DNA from: an uncultured Eubacterium sp.
GTDB lineage: Bacteria; Bacillota_A; Clostridia; Lachnospirales; Lachnospiraceae
Direction: 5' to 3'
Assembly (NCBI GenBank): GCA_948468465.1
Contig: CAOKJJ010000001.1
Location: forward strand, 1-64,000
DNA length: 64,000 nucleotides
Positions within the stretch are counted from its first letter, which is position 1. Every line of letters begins with the position of its first letter. Below are positions 36,640 to 46,996 of this stretch, one piece after another. A model generated the notes under the pieces. It saw nothing but the letters and a program-made list of their open reading frames with translations, had not been told where the DNA came from and ran no database searches. Made by a program: the position numbers and the translations under genes.

Positions 36640-37878
36640 TCATAACCGGTACACTTTATCCAGACTGCATATGTTTCTGGTATCCAGAATCACTTTATTG
36701 CGAATCTGTTCCATTTTTTCAACAATATGCGCATGGCCTGTCATAATCACTACCATATCGATATCGTTTAGAAAACGATCAAAATCCTCATATTGATTTT
36801 CGACCAGATGCAGCCTGACAAGCGGATCATACACTTTGATTCCTGATGCCAGATGCCGTTTCATACAGGATAAAAGCTGCAGCGCAGGACTTTCCCGCGT
36901 ATCATCAACATTCTCTTTATACGTCAGTCCATACAGGCCAACTCGGCTCACGTCTCTGATTCCTTCTTTATCCATAATTTCCGCAATTCGTTCCAGGACA
37001 AATTCCGGCATGGAATCATTGATTTTTCTGGCCGCTAAAACAATATTGGCAAGTCCCGGATAATCGCCCACCAGAAACCAGGGATCCACAGAGATACAAT
37101 GTCCGCCAACGCCCGGTCCGGGCATCAGTATATTTACACGTGGATGCATATTCGCGATCCGGATGATTTCATATACATCCATATCATCCGCCCTGCAAAT
37201 CTTAGCCAGCTCATTTGCAAATGCTATATTGATATCCCGGTATGTATTCTCAACCACCTTTGTCATTTCTGCTGTCCTGAGGCCGGTTACCACAATCTCG
37301 CCCCTGCAGAATGTCTGGTATAACATTTTTATCCTGTTTCCGGCTTTTATATCATCAGCGCCAATCGTTCTGTTATTGCATACCAGTTCCTCTATCATAC
37401 GTCCTGGTATAATACGTTCCGGAGCATGTACTACGTATATATCATCCCCGCATTTCAGCCCTCTTTTCTCAATAGCAGGATAAATACACTTGTGTATGGT
37501 ACCCGGTGAAACTGTGGATTCTATCACAATAATATTTCCTTTTACACACACATCCAGTATCCGCTCTACCGCATCCATTACGTAGGAAGCATTTACCTTC
37601 TTTTCACGCCGCAGGTAAGGCGTAGGAACCGCAATGATGTATACATCTGCCTTTTGATATTCTTCACTAAATCGTATATGGTGATCCATCGCCTGATGGA
37701 ACAGCTCCTGCAGCCCGTTCTCAATGAACGAAATCACACCGCTTTCAAGCTGTCTGACCAGGCTGGCATTGCTGTCAGTCCCAACAACCTCCGTTCCATG
37801 CGCGGCAAGCATAATGGCAGTCGGAAGTCCGATATATCCCAAACCGATAACATTTACCTTCAATGCCGTCTCTTCCAT
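36640..37878 (-). CDS. wecC: UDP-N-acetyl-D-mannosamine dehydrogenase
   Basis: 412 residues. NAD-binding NVIGLGYIGLPTAIML, then IAVPTPYLR, ESTVSPGTIHK, ENTYRDINIAFANELA with the substrate-binding residues, and the active-site Cys in GPGVGGHCISVDPWFL. It oxidises UDP-ManNAc at C6 twice to UDP-ManNAcA. The pairing with wecB two genes on supports this substrate, though UDP-GlcNAc dehydrogenases look similar. Confidence 0.92.
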   Translation of the reverse strand: MEETALKVNVIGLGYIGLPTAIMLAAHGTEVVGTDSNASLVRQLESGVISFIENGLQELFHQAMDHHIRFSEEYQKADVYIIAVPTPYLRREKKVNASYVMDAVERILDVCVKGNIIVIESTVSPGTIHKCIYPAIEKRGLKCGDDIYVVHAPERIIPGRMIEELVCNNRTIGADDIKAGNRIKMLYQTFCRGEIVVTGLRTAEMTKVVENTYRDINIAFANELAKICRADDMDVYEIIRIANMHPRVNILMPGPGVGGHCISVDPWFLVGDYPGLANIVLAARKINDSMPEFVLERIAEIMDKEGIRDVSRVGLYGLTYKENVDDTRESPALQLLSCMKRHLASGIKVYDPLVRLHLVENQYEDFDRFLNDIDMVVIMTGHAHIVEKMEQIRNKVILDTRNICSLDKVYRL

Positions 37879-37897
37879 CGTTCCTGTCCCTTTCTCA

Positions 37898-39823
37898 TTA
37901 CATCCTTTTTATCTCCCCGTATCCGGCGGAATACATTTTATAGTCAAACGATACTGTAAAAGGATGTGTTGCATAATCCATAACCGTTATCCGGTTATCC
38001 TCAAGCCGTATTTCTCTGATATGCTCTGTTTCCCCATACCGGACTTTTGCCATCAGGCAGTTTCTGCTGCAATATAACAGCTGCGCTTCTGACCTTTTTT
38101 CCATTCCAAACACGCCATGAAAACAATTCTGCTCCTGCCCTGGAATATGAATCGTATTATGTGCAAATACACTTCTGAATCTGTCCCTGATCACAGGAAA
38201 CGCCGTATATACATAAGTACCGGGATCTCTTGTAATATACTTACCATCAACCATCAATTCTATAGAAAGTTTGTCATTGTGCGTATGCCCGGTGTATACT
38301 GCATATTTTGCGGTATCAGTGACCATACTTAAAAACATGGTTCTGCTGTAAAATAAAACAAGTCCGAATTTGTGAAAATAGTGAATTTTCAATCCCTCCA
38401 ACAGAGATTGCCCAGATGTACTGTTGTAAATCATTGTCTGTCTGCGATATGGATATCTCCCTTGCATATTCTCGTACGTTCCGTAGTTTTCAAGTGTTGT
38501 ATTATATGATTTACCATGCAGAATCTTTGAACCTGACATTGCTCTTATAAAACCTGATTCCAATGGAAATTCGCTCCCATATCCGGAAAATCTGTCCTTC
38601 CCAAATAAACCATCCATAGAGGATAACAGCGTTCTGTGATCCAACGGATTATCCTTTCCCTGATATCCGTCAGATGTATTCATAAGAGATAATCTGACCA
38701 GTCTGCCATTATCGTTATCCCCCACCTGTATGACCTCATGATTCTGTTTCGTTATCGTATCTGTAAAAACACCCATATTATAGATCCGATCAATGTACCA
38801 CTTAGGAAAAAAACCGATTCGGCCCAGATCATATTTCTGTCTGTCTGGCGCTGTCAGTCCTTTGACCATACCGGCATGATACTGCTCAAATACATTTCTT
38901 TTTTTTGAATTTAACACGCCAAATACAAGTGACGTCGCATATAGCACAATTTCTGCGCTCAGCCTGTGATAACAAGCCGAACCTTCAAAATTAGAACCTT
39001 CTATGTAAAATTGCTTCCGGGTCTGCGCAATCAGCTCCTGTACCCCGAATACCAGACAAGCGTCAGTCCAGTCATCAGAATCCAGATAAGCTGCTGCAAA
39101 AATAATACCTGCCAGATCGGCCAGATAATGGTTAGAACCTGTATTGTCAGATACTTCCAGATGATTCATCACAAATTTTAAACTTTGGTAAATATGCTTT
39201 TCAAATTCTGCCTGAAAATCCGTATCCAGATAACCGCTACGGTCCATCTGTCTGAAGAGATCGTAAGCAACCAGAAGGTTGACCATTCTTATTGATACTT
39301 CCATTGCAACAGACCATTGGACAGTCCTGCCTACAGGATTCGTCTCCCAAAAATCTGTCAGCTCATCTTTAAATTCCATCACAAATGCGCTCCGATACTT
39401 TTTTTCCGTACCTGCCAGAACAGCTAATTGAACCACATGATAGAATCTGCCCAGTTCCCACGGACATTTGATATCCACACCCGGTATCCTGCCAATCACA
39501 GTCTGGCACTTTTTCCATGAACGATATTTTACCGGTGAGAAAAAAAAACCGCTTTTATAATCTGTCAGCCAGTTTATCGGATCGTATTTTTCACTGCATT
39601 TTTTTCGAAGTCTTTTTGCTATCCTCTGTCCATATTTCACCATATAAGGGTCAGAATATCTTTTTCCCAGTAAACCGTTTGCCCGCAGCTGATAATCCAC
39701 CTGGACAAAGCCGCTGCCAAGCAAATCAAACTGGTGCGCCATAAAATGCCGGCACAGGTATTCCAGATTTTCCCTGCAGGAATTGTTGATCACTAATTTA
39801 TGATAACTAATATATGAATGCAT
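37898..39823 (-). CDS. Heparinase II/III-family protein (uronic-acid polysaccharide lyase-like)
   Basis: 641 residues without a signal peptide. An N-terminal alpha/alpha barrel is suggested by helical blocks such as VQWSVAMEVSIRMVNLL and NHYLADLAGIIFAAAYL; the C-terminal heparinase II/III domain has YTGHTHNDKLSIELMVDGK and RDPGTYVY. Members of this family without export signals are common beside wecC and asnB in O-antigen and capsule loci. It may act on a uronic-acid-containing lipid-linked or nucleotide-linked glycan, or as an epimerase; neither is shown. Confidence 0.8.
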   Translation of the reverse strand: MHSYISYHKLVINNSCRENLEYLCRHFMAHQFDLLGSGFVQVDYQLRANGLLGKRYSDPYMVKYGQRIAKRLRKKCSEKYDPINWLTDYKSGFFFSPVKYRSWKKCQTVIGRIPGVDIKCPWELGRFYHVVQLAVLAGTEKKYRSAFVMEFKDELTDFWETNPVGRTVQWSVAMEVSIRMVNLLVAYDLFRQMDRSGYLDTDFQAEFEKHIYQSLKFVMNHLEVSDNTGSNHYLADLAGIIFAAAYLDSDDWTDACLVFGVQELIAQTRKQFYIEGSNFEGSACYHRLSAEIVLYATSLVFGVLNSKKRNVFEQYHAGMVKGLTAPDRQKYDLGRIGFFPKWYIDRIYNMGVFTDTITKQNHEVIQVGDNDNGRLVRLSLMNTSDGYQGKDNPLDHRTLLSSMDGLFGKDRFSGYGSEFPLESGFIRAMSGSKILHGKSYNTTLENYGTYENMQGRYPYRRQTMIYNSTSGQSLLEGLKIHYFHKFGLVLFYSRTMFLSMVTDTAKYAVYTGHTHNDKLSIELMVDGKYITRDPGTYVYTAFPVIRDRFRSVFAHNTIHIPGQEQNCFHGVFGMEKRSEAQLLYCSRNCLMAKVRYGETEHIREIRLEDNRITVMDYATHPFTVSFDYKMYSAGYGEIKRM

Positions 39824-39846
39824 ATATCTGCTCCCATATGTAAAAA

Positions 39847-40989
39847 TTAATTATGCTCTGTATTCCAGTCATGACACCAGTAACAGTATTCCCGGCAATA
39901 TTCCGCAAGATCTACCCGTCCCGGCACCAGCTTCGATATTTCCCAGGCAGGAACTTCTCTGATATATTCTGTATCAAACTCCAGCCCTAACGCCTCTTTT
40001 ACACATTGGTATACGGGCAGCTCCAGGGTAGCCCTTCTCTCCCCTATTTCCTGTATTTCTTCCGGATCAATCTCTAATATTTTCAGAATTCTTTCGCTGA
40101 TTTTTCTCATGACATTATTACACGGATTTGCTGGCTCATAAAACAAACGCTGTTTCTTATATTCCTGCCGGATGTAATCCATGATTTTTACATCACAATC
40201 CTGATCCCGCTTTTCCCATTTGGTAAAACATGCCTCCGCATTTTTTTCTATCTCCTCTTTGCTGTACACATCCGATTTCAGATACTTAACAATTCTATCA
40301 ATATCACGTTCTCCCTCTTCCCACAGGCGGTCAATATTGGTATCGCTGTACATAAACATGCCATTATCCATTCCGGTACCGGAAGGATTTTTCCAACCGC
40401 TCCGGCCTTTTCCTATTACTGCCTGCGGAAATAAAAATTTTCCCAAACCAAAAACATTCGGAATGCATATGACTCTTCCGTTTACATGTGAAGATAGATA
40501 CTGAAAGGACAATCTTTTATCAAACTGATTATTTTCCTGCACATCCTGCGATATAAGCACATCACAGTTCTTTAGCAGCTGCTCCCTGATATAACCCTGT
40601 TTCAGATGATAAATTCTTGGAAGCGGATAAATCCAGTATTGTGAAAGAAATGTTTTTGAAGTCTGTAAATATTGCCTGATCCAGTGCTTATAACAATTTC
40701 CATGCAGCAGCACAACTTTCCTGCCTAAAGCCTGCCAGGGAATAATGTCTCTTAGTTCCTCCAAACCATATTCCAGTAATTGTTCTGCTATCGCTTTATA
40801 ATAAATATTGCTTGCTACGACAACAGGGTACCTGCTGCAATTTTCCTTCGTCGGGCGATATACATCCCTGCCATAGAATCTATCCACAGGCGCATTATCT
40901 AAAAAATATTTTACATTATAAAATTTTGAAATTGTATAAAACGAAGACCTTGCAACTACTCCCGTACCCCATATGACAATGTCCTTCAT
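39847..40989 (-). CDS. WcbI-like putative acyltransferase with N-terminal Rossmann-like module
   Basis: The start is put at 40989 (MKDIVIWGTGVVARS), 20 bases after the AsnB stop, with GGCAGGAG just upstream; the frame runs on to 41082. Module: residues 1-90 (KYFLDNAPVDRFYGRD, YPVVVASNIYY). The remainder resembles WcbI: VVLLHGNCYKHWIRQYL (the HGNC/Q motif), a run around DVLISQDVQENN, and the late RLFYEPANPCNNVMRKISERIL. WcbI-type proteins bind CoA derivatives and are linked to acylation of capsule sugars. Similar to the protein at 59981. Confidence 0.65.
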   Translation of the reverse strand: MKDIVIWGTGVVARSSFYTISKFYNVKYFLDNAPVDRFYGRDVYRPTKENCSRYPVVVASNIYYKAIAEQLLEYGLEELRDIIPWQALGRKVVLLHGNCYKHWIRQYLQTSKTFLSQYWIYPLPRIYHLKQGYIREQLLKNCDVLISQDVQENNQFDKRLSFQYLSSHVNGRVICIPNVFGLGKFLFPQAVIGKGRSGWKNPSGTGMDNGMFMYSDTNIDRLWEEGERDIDRIVKYLKSDVYSKEEIEKNAEACFTKWEKRDQDCDVKIMDYIRQEYKKQRLFYEPANPCNNVMRKISERILKILEIDPEEIQEIGERRATLELPVYQCVKEALGLEFDTEYIREVPAWEISKLVPGRVDLAEYCREYCYWCHDWNTEHN

Positions 40990-41008
40990 CTCCTGCCTTC
41001 TTTCCACA

Positions 41009-42928
41009 TCACTCAATTGCCTTATTATCCTCCACATACTGTTGCCACCATAATGACAAAATAAACAATGCCCATATGGCAAAGCATGAAGAATTTTTAT
41101 CCTTCAAAAATTTTTCGATCTCTGCCTCTTCAAAGTAACCTGATCTGCCCGCAAAATACTGCACATTTTCCCTGATTAGTCTGCCAAGTCTTCTCCGGTA
41201 CCATGCCATAAAAGGCAGTCCGAAACCATCTTTCTTCTTATCAATGATCTGATCCGGGATCACACCTCTGACTGCAGATTTCAGTATGTGTTTATGTTCT
41301 TTTTTTCTGATTTTATATATTTGCGGTATACGCAATCCCCATTCGACAAGCTCATGATCCAAAAAAGGCACTCTGGTTTCCACACTGTTTTCCATACTGG
41401 CCCGGTCTGTCCTGGCCAGAAGAAGATCAGGAATACGAAAGACAAAATTTACACAGGCCATCCAGTTTACCGGATTTTTGCGGATCACTGCCCGGCATTT
41501 GTCGTGTATCTCCGAAAAATTGTCCCATACAGTATGTGTTCCGACATCATCCAGAAATTCTTTGCGAAAAAGCATCCTCTTTCTCGTCTCACTGATGTAT
41601 ACAGATCCGGATCCCCAGAACAATGCTTCCCCCTGGGATGCCCTTCTTAATAGTTCCTCTGTATTTTCTGAAATCCTTTTTCCCGAAAAAGTCAGTGTTT
41701 TGTATACAATTTTTTTAATGGGCAGGGGCACAATATGATTTAATTTTTCGTACTGTGCCTGCTTGCGCCAATGTTCATAACCGGCAAATAACTCGTCTGC
41801 TCCCTCGCCTGACTGCATAACTTTTATGCCATCTCCGCCTACAACACGCGTGATATAGTACTGTGTCACCAGGACTGGATCCGCTACCGGATCGTCACTT
41901 AACTTTTTTAAGACATTCACTGCATTCAGGATATCCTGCTCTTTCAAAATCGTATCATGATGTACTGCTTTGCAGTATTCTGCCATTTTCTGGGCGTCCG
42001 GGTTCTCATTCTTATAAGCACGCGCGCCTTTATATCCTGCCGTATAGGTGTTTACGCCACCTTCTGCCTCTGAAAAAAGGGCGAGAATGGTACTGGAATC
42101 CACTCCTCCCGATAAAAATGCCCCAATAGGAACATCCGACATTTTCCTTATCCTGATGGCTTCTTTCAGTTTTTCTAACAGTTTTTCTCTGATCCAGCTT
42201 TCATTTCCCTTCAGATTTCTGGCTGTCACATATCTGCTGACGTCCCAATAACAGCCTGTCTTTAAATGTCCGTCCGCAGAAACTTCGATATAATTTCCTG
42301 CCGGAACTTTTTTAATGTTCCGAAATAACGTTTTTGGTGCAGGAACCGCAAGCAGTGACAAAAAATCATATACAGCCTCTTTATCAACTGTCCGGTCCTG
42401 CTCATGGTCTTCCAAAAGCGCTCTTACATTGGAAGCAAAGTTTATTTTTCCATCCAGCAGGCCATAATATAATGGCTTGATTCCAAGCCGGTCCCTGACA
42501 AGCCACAACTTCTTTTTCCGGTCATCCCATAAGGCAAAAGCGAACATTCCACGCAATCTTGTGACACATTTCATTCCCCAGACTTCATACGCGTGAAGGA
42601 TCACTTCTGTGTCCGCATGATCCGTTTTCCATTTGATATCACTGGAAACTTTGCATATTTCCTCTCGTAATTCCGCCTGATTATAAATCTCTCCGTTAAA
42701 CACAATATAGATTGTTTTGTCATTATTATACATTGGCTGTCCTGCCTCAGCAGACAGATCAACGATTGCAAGCCGCCTGTGTGCCAGTCCGATTTTTCCA
42801 TTCCCTATCACACAGCTGCCTTTTCCGTCAGGTCCTCTTTCCGCAATGGCTTCTGACATCCTGGAAAGAATCCTTTCGTCAACTTTGCGGCCTGACTTTG
42901 TCATAATACAACCAGCTATCCCGCACAT
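41009..42928 (-). CDS. asnB: Asparagine synthase (glutamine-hydrolysing) family amidotransferase
   Basis: 639 residues, ATG at 42928 with GAGGAG upstream. Cys2 after the initiator Met is the glutaminase nucleophile (MCGIAGCI). The synthetase domain has the ATP loop FLSGGVDSSTILALF and QSGEGADELFAGYEHW. In glycan loci such proteins amidate the carboxylate of uronic acids using glutamine; with WecB and WecC close by, ManNAcA is the obvious candidate. A housekeeping asparagine synthetase is the alternative. Confidence 0.9.
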   Translation of the reverse strand: MCGIAGCIMTKSGRKVDERILSRMSEAIAERGPDGKGSCVIGNGKIGLAHRRLAIVDLSAEAGQPMYNNDKTIYIVFNGEIYNQAELREEICKVSSDIKWKTDHADTEVILHAYEVWGMKCVTRLRGMFAFALWDDRKKKLWLVRDRLGIKPLYYGLLDGKINFASNVRALLEDHEQDRTVDKEAVYDFLSLLAVPAPKTLFRNIKKVPAGNYIEVSADGHLKTGCYWDVSRYVTARNLKGNESWIREKLLEKLKEAIRIRKMSDVPIGAFLSGGVDSSTILALFSEAEGGVNTYTAGYKGARAYKNENPDAQKMAEYCKAVHHDTILKEQDILNAVNVLKKLSDDPVADPVLVTQYYITRVVGGDGIKVMQSGEGADELFAGYEHWRKQAQYEKLNHIVPLPIKKIVYKTLTFSGKRISENTEELLRRASQGEALFWGSGSVYISETRKRMLFRKEFLDDVGTHTVWDNFSEIHDKCRAVIRKNPVNWMACVNFVFRIPDLLLARTDRASMENSVETRVPFLDHELVEWGLRIPQIYKIRKKEHKHILKSAVRGVIPDQIIDKKKDGFGLPFMAWYRRRLGRLIRENVQYFAGRSGYFEEAEIEKFLKDKNSSCFAIWALFILSLWWQQYVEDNKAIE

Positions 42929-42965
42929 GATGAATGACTGCTCCTCTCTTTTATACCAGATATAT

Positions 42966-44177
42966 TTATATCAAAGCTGTATAACTCATGATCTCTTCAT
43001 AAATCTCCTGCCCCGTAATCCTGCGTTGCGCCTTGTCAGATACGGAGATATTTTTAATTTTGGCTGCATAAATCATATTCATCAATTCGTTTTTCGTTTC
43101 CAGAAACACCTGTATCGGGACTTGTGCAAGACTATACTGATCGATCGTAAAATCCGCTTTCTGACAGGTCATTTTTAATGTATCAATCTCCAGTATCTTT
43201 TTATTTCTGTAGGAGTAAATGCCTAAATAGCGTTCTTTGCGTATGTACATCAGGGAAAACCTGCAGGCGACCCGTCTGTAAGACATATCCAGAGTTTCCT
43301 CTGTCTCTTCTTCATCTGCAATATCAAATGACCTGACGACCCTGTCATTCTTCGAAAAATATAATATTTTACTTGCGGATAATGGTATGAGCCATATCTT
43401 TTCATTCAGACAATGAATACTATCAAATACAAACAGCCCGTTTGCATTTTCATCAAATTCTGAAATCTGCAATTTCTTCTCAAAATCATACAATACGATA
43501 TCCACAGGAAAATCTGTTATGCTGCTAATCCGGTTCTCTCCCTTTTTCCATAGATATACTTTTTCTTTTTTCCCGACAAACCACAAAAAATCTCTATCTG
43601 CTTCCATCCGGAACAATATGTCATCAACATCCGGAAAGTGATATGATTTCTGGCAATGCGTCTCCAGATCAAACTCATATACAGATGCTCCTCCAAAAAC
43701 AAGATATACTTTCCCATCATACAAAGTTCCATGTATATAATACGCGCACGCAATTTCTACATCCATGCTATATGATTCTGTAATGATGCCATTGTTCAGA
43801 TCCATTCCGTAAAGACTTTTCGTTGTACTGGAAAAAAAATAATATACTTCTTTATATTTTCCTAGTAAAAATAGCATTGCCGGAACATCTTTTTTACTTT
43901 CACAGATATAGATTTCTTTCCACAGTCTGGAAATGAGATGATAGCACCAGATACTACTCCCGAACTCGGGAAAACAATAGACCAGATCACCCTGTTTAAC
44001 ACAAAATGGATATTGATATGGCCCCGTATTTTTTGTTGGAACAAAAGAAATGATGGACAACAGACGTTTCTGAATATGATATTTGTATAAAATATTATTC
44101 ACACACGACACAAACCATCCTTCACATCCATCCAGATACCAGTTGCATGCCTCTGGAAGTTCTTTATTTATATCCAT
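42966..44177 (-). CDS. Uncharacterised beta-propeller-like protein
   Basis: The start is set at 44177 (MDINKELPEACNWYL); the frame extends to 44231. About 400 residues, no signal peptide. A repeated pattern of short hydrophobic strands with W/Y-rich turns (GWFVSCVNNILYKYHI, GDLVYCFPEFGSSIWCY, KVYLVFGGASVYEFD, KIWLIPLSASKILYFS) is consistent with six or seven Kelch/WD-like blades. It overlaps the upstream glycosyltransferase by 14 bases. Function unknown; as a cytoplasmic propeller in a glycan operon it could bind a partner enzyme. Confidence 0.5.
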   Translation of the reverse strand: MDINKELPEACNWYLDGCEGWFVSCVNNILYKYHIQKRLLSIISFVPTKNTGPYQYPFCVKQGDLVYCFPEFGSSIWCYHLISRLWKEIYICESKKDVPAMLFLLGKYKEVYYFFSSTTKSLYGMDLNNGIITESYSMDVEIACAYYIHGTLYDGKVYLVFGGASVYEFDLETHCQKSYHFPDVDDILFRMEADRDFLWFVGKKEKVYLWKKGENRISSITDFPVDIVLYDFEKKLQISEFDENANGLFVFDSIHCLNEKIWLIPLSASKILYFSKNDRVVRSFDIADEEETEETLDMSYRRVACRFSLMYIRKERYLGIYSYRNKKILEIDTLKMTCQKADFTIDQYSLAQVPIQVFLETKNELMNMIYAAKIKNISVSDKAQRRITGQEIYEEIMSYTALI

Positions 44178-45804
44178 GATTGCCGGCAATCCTCTCTTTT
44201 TCAGCAGAATTGTAAAAATCAAGCAGCTCACCTGTATGCTGTCTCATCTGCAGCTCATGGTGTATTTTTTGTACCCACTTTTTTAATTCTTTCCTTCGTC
44301 TTCTCATTTCATCAAAATCATACTCTTCAATGGTCCAGTCCAGCACAACTCCCTTTTTCTTCAATAATTGTACCAATTGTACTGGATTCGCTGCTATAAC
44401 CGGAAGTCCCGCATCTAAATAATCAAAATATTTATTCGTATGTGCATACCTGATCACTTCTTCCCCATATCGGGCATCTAATGCCTGGTTATAAATCATA
44501 CCCTGTTCCAGATGGATCCTTTTCATCGGATATACTCCATAATCATGCTTTGAAAGTTCATATTTCAATTGTTCGAACGGAATCGGACGATGCAAATGAA
44601 AATAATCATTTTCCTGATCCATTTCTATATACGCACTAAGCCGTTTCTCATTCCATAAATGCGGATATAAGTGGAAATGACACTGATGCGCTGCACACAT
44701 TGCCGCCAAATCCGAAAAGTTCTGCATCCATTCCATAGATTCTGCGGCAGAAAGTACATTCCCGCAATAACAGACTGACAATTCCGAACTCTCCGGTTCT
44801 GTGGTACAAACCTGTTCATTACTGCAATAATCTGAAAACTGAATAAACTTTCCTTCTATACGATATCCATTTTGAATCAGGCAGTTCATCTCAAAACCCC
44901 TATTACAGATTGCATCCGCATGTTCCAGGCAAAACCGTTCATTGTCAAGTAATTCCCCGGAAATTCCTGTATAGCATAAATTATAAATATCATATTCGTC
45001 ATATACGACCAACGGGAACAGCTTCTTTATTGTTATCACGATCCTGTCGATCTTCGAATTGCCCAGAGTTGTAAACAAGTGAACGATTTGTGCCCTCTCT
45101 GCAATGATCCGGTATACAAATTCTACGACGGATGTACACCGAATGCAGGCAAGGTGCATTTTCTGTAAAGCAGGAATGCAAAATTCCTGCATCGCAGCCA
45201 AAGGACTGGCAATCAATCTGATCTCATATCCTTGTTCCTGTAATGCCTCAGCGATCTTCAATGATCGTGGAGTAAGCGCCCCTATCGCAAATACAATTTT
45301 ATGTTCACAACGCTTTCCATTTATATCATCTTTCAGCATTGTCAGCGCCTTCTGTTTATCCGTGCAATGATCATGATTTTCACACCATTCTGCAATCTCA
45401 TTCAGCCATTCCTGTTCAGACATTTTTTCGTACCGGTCATATACATGCACCCTTTCAAAATCCAGGATGCACAGATAGTGCCTGATCTGAAATTTCTGCA
45501 CGGTCTCCAATATTTCTTTCTCATAGCGCCCGCTAACCCCTATCAGTACCAGAACATCATTTTTATTAATATATTCTGCTTTATCTTCAAATTCATAAAC
45601 CGGGATTTTGTTTAGAAACAGGTTCTGCATATCCGCCTTTTTTGTAATGATACAAAATTCTGTTTGCTTTCCACACTCCAATATCGCCTGATGCGTTTTT
45701 TCAGCTACCGCTCCACATCCATAAATCGCAATTTTATCGTACCTATAAAGTTTTTCCTTCAGAACTGAAATTAAAATATCCATATATTCCTCATTATTTT
45801 CCAA
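44164..45804 (-). CDS. GT-B-type glycosyltransferase with N-terminal Rossmann-like module
   Basis: 546 residues. The module spans about 20-115 (DKIAIYGCGAVAEKTHQAI, CIITKKADMQN, DVLVLIGVSGRY). A GT-B-like body follows: KIVFAIGALTPRSLKIAEAL, VHLFTTLGNSKIDRI, VVYDEYDIYNL, CYCGNVLSAAES, and the donor region IRYAHTNKYFDYLDAGLPVIA. The exact family is not recognised, though the last motif is like GT4 enzymes. Confidence 0.7.
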   Translation of the reverse strand: MENNEEYMDILISVLKEKLYRYDKIAIYGCGAVAEKTHQAILECGKQTEFCIITKKADMQNLFLNKIPVYEFEDKAEYINKNDVLVLIGVSGRYEKEILETVQKFQIRHYLCILDFERVHVYDRYEKMSEQEWLNEIAEWCENHDHCTDKQKALTMLKDDINGKRCEHKIVFAIGALTPRSLKIAEALQEQGYEIRLIASPLAAMQEFCIPALQKMHLACIRCTSVVEFVYRIIAERAQIVHLFTTLGNSKIDRIVITIKKLFPLVVYDEYDIYNLCYTGISGELLDNERFCLEHADAICNRGFEMNCLIQNGYRIEGKFIQFSDYCSNEQVCTTEPESSELSVCYCGNVLSAAESMEWMQNFSDLAAMCAAHQCHFHLYPHLWNEKRLSAYIEMDQENDYFHLHRPIPFEQLKYELSKHDYGVYPMKRIHLEQGMIYNQALDARYGEEVIRYAHTNKYFDYLDAGLPVIAANPVQLVQLLKKKGVVLDWTIEEYDFDEMRRRRKELKKWVQKIHHELQMRQHTGELLDFYNSAEKERIAGNHGYK

Positions 45805-45861
45805 AGAAGCTCTCTTCTATCAGTTTTCTTTCATTTATAAATCACTGTACCCACCACATTT

Positions 45862-46932
45862 TTATATAAAATTAGGATGGATTTCCTGATCCGGATATAA
45901 GTAGTCCCATATTACTTCATTTACCGGATCGCAGCGGCATCCGCCCGGACATTCGTCCACACATATCTGCTGAATCCGTTTTTTTCTTTTGTCCCCATGC
46001 CATATTTCCATAAAGGAGTTTTCATATATGCTGCCAATAATATCCTTCTCCTGCTCATGGTTGGAACATATATACATATTGCCATCAGACCACAAATTAG
46101 GATCCAATGCATGTCCGTAACATATTTTATAGGTTCTGGACTTCTCTGCTAAGGTTTTTTCATATTGGTTATACTTTGTATAAACCTGATACTCATCCGT
46201 CTCCAGCTTTTTAGCCAGTTTCATCTGATACAGGACGCTTTCTTTATCGGTTGCCGGAAACACCCTGATGCCCACTGAACTTCCATCCCCGTCAATCAGT
46301 GGCTTTATTTCGAAATAGTCGACACCGACCTCTTTCCATAACTTTGCTGCCGCCTCTATCGATGTATAATTCTGATCATAAAATACAAATTGCGTCCCTA
46401 TTGTAGGAAATTTCTGACCCAGTTCTTTTTTCCCTTTTACAAGCGCCCGAATATTTTCAACCACGTTATCAAAATCATTTCTGACCTGATGAACGATCTC
46501 ATGCTCCTTACGATTACTTGCAGTAACCGAACATCTTACAAAAGTACATGTCGCCAGCATAGCCTTACGTATTTTCTCTGACATTCGTGAAGCGTTTGTA
46601 AAAATACCAATTTCCAGCCCCATTTCATGAACAGAATAAAGGATTTCCTCTATCTGTGGGTGCAGCAATGGTTCTCCGCTTCCACAAAATGTTACTGCCT
46701 TTAAACCAGCCTCTTTCGCCTCTCCAAGAAATTTTAAAAGAGCTTTTGCATCAATTGTATCAATACGTGCAGTATCTGCAGTTACAAATTCTGAATTGCA
46801 AAAAATACATTTATGACAACAATAATCTGTCAATCCTACAACCATATGTACAGGATATGCATCCCCTGTTTCCTTTATATTTACCAGACGATCCGCATGA
46901 TATATTACCTTTTCCGCACCTAATCTGTTCAT
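45862..46932 (-). CDS. Radical SAM protein with C-terminal SPASM-like cysteine region
   Basis: 356 residues. The [4Fe-4S]-SAM motif CxxxCxxC is in DYCCHKCIFCNSEF (around residue 34), followed by GSGEPLLHPQIEEIL, the usual GGEP-like strand. The C-terminal third has a second cysteine set (CYGHALDP, MYICSNHEQ, CVDECPGGCRCDP) as in SPASM auxiliary-cluster enzymes. Substrate unknown; in this setting radical chemistry on a sugar (epimerisation, dehydration) or on a peptide acceptor is conceivable. Paralogue of the protein at 49316. Confidence 0.88.
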   Translation of the reverse strand: MNRLGAEKVIYHADRLVNIKETGDAYPVHMVVGLTDYCCHKCIFCNSEFVTADTARIDTIDAKALLKFLGEAKEAGLKAVTFCGSGEPLLHPQIEEILYSVHEMGLEIGIFTNASRMSEKIRKAMLATCTFVRCSVTASNRKEHEIVHQVRNDFDNVVENIRALVKGKKELGQKFPTIGTQFVFYDQNYTSIEAAAKLWKEVGVDYFEIKPLIDGDGSSVGIRVFPATDKESVLYQMKLAKKLETDEYQVYTKYNQYEKTLAEKSRTYKICYGHALDPNLWSDGNMYICSNHEQEKDIIGSIYENSFMEIWHGDKRKKRIQQICVDECPGGCRCDPVNEVIWDYLYPDQEIHPNFI

Positions 46933-46996
46933 AAGAACGAATCTCCCCTTCTATTTATTATTTCAGTTATACAACTAACTTCTTTTAAGTTCAGAT

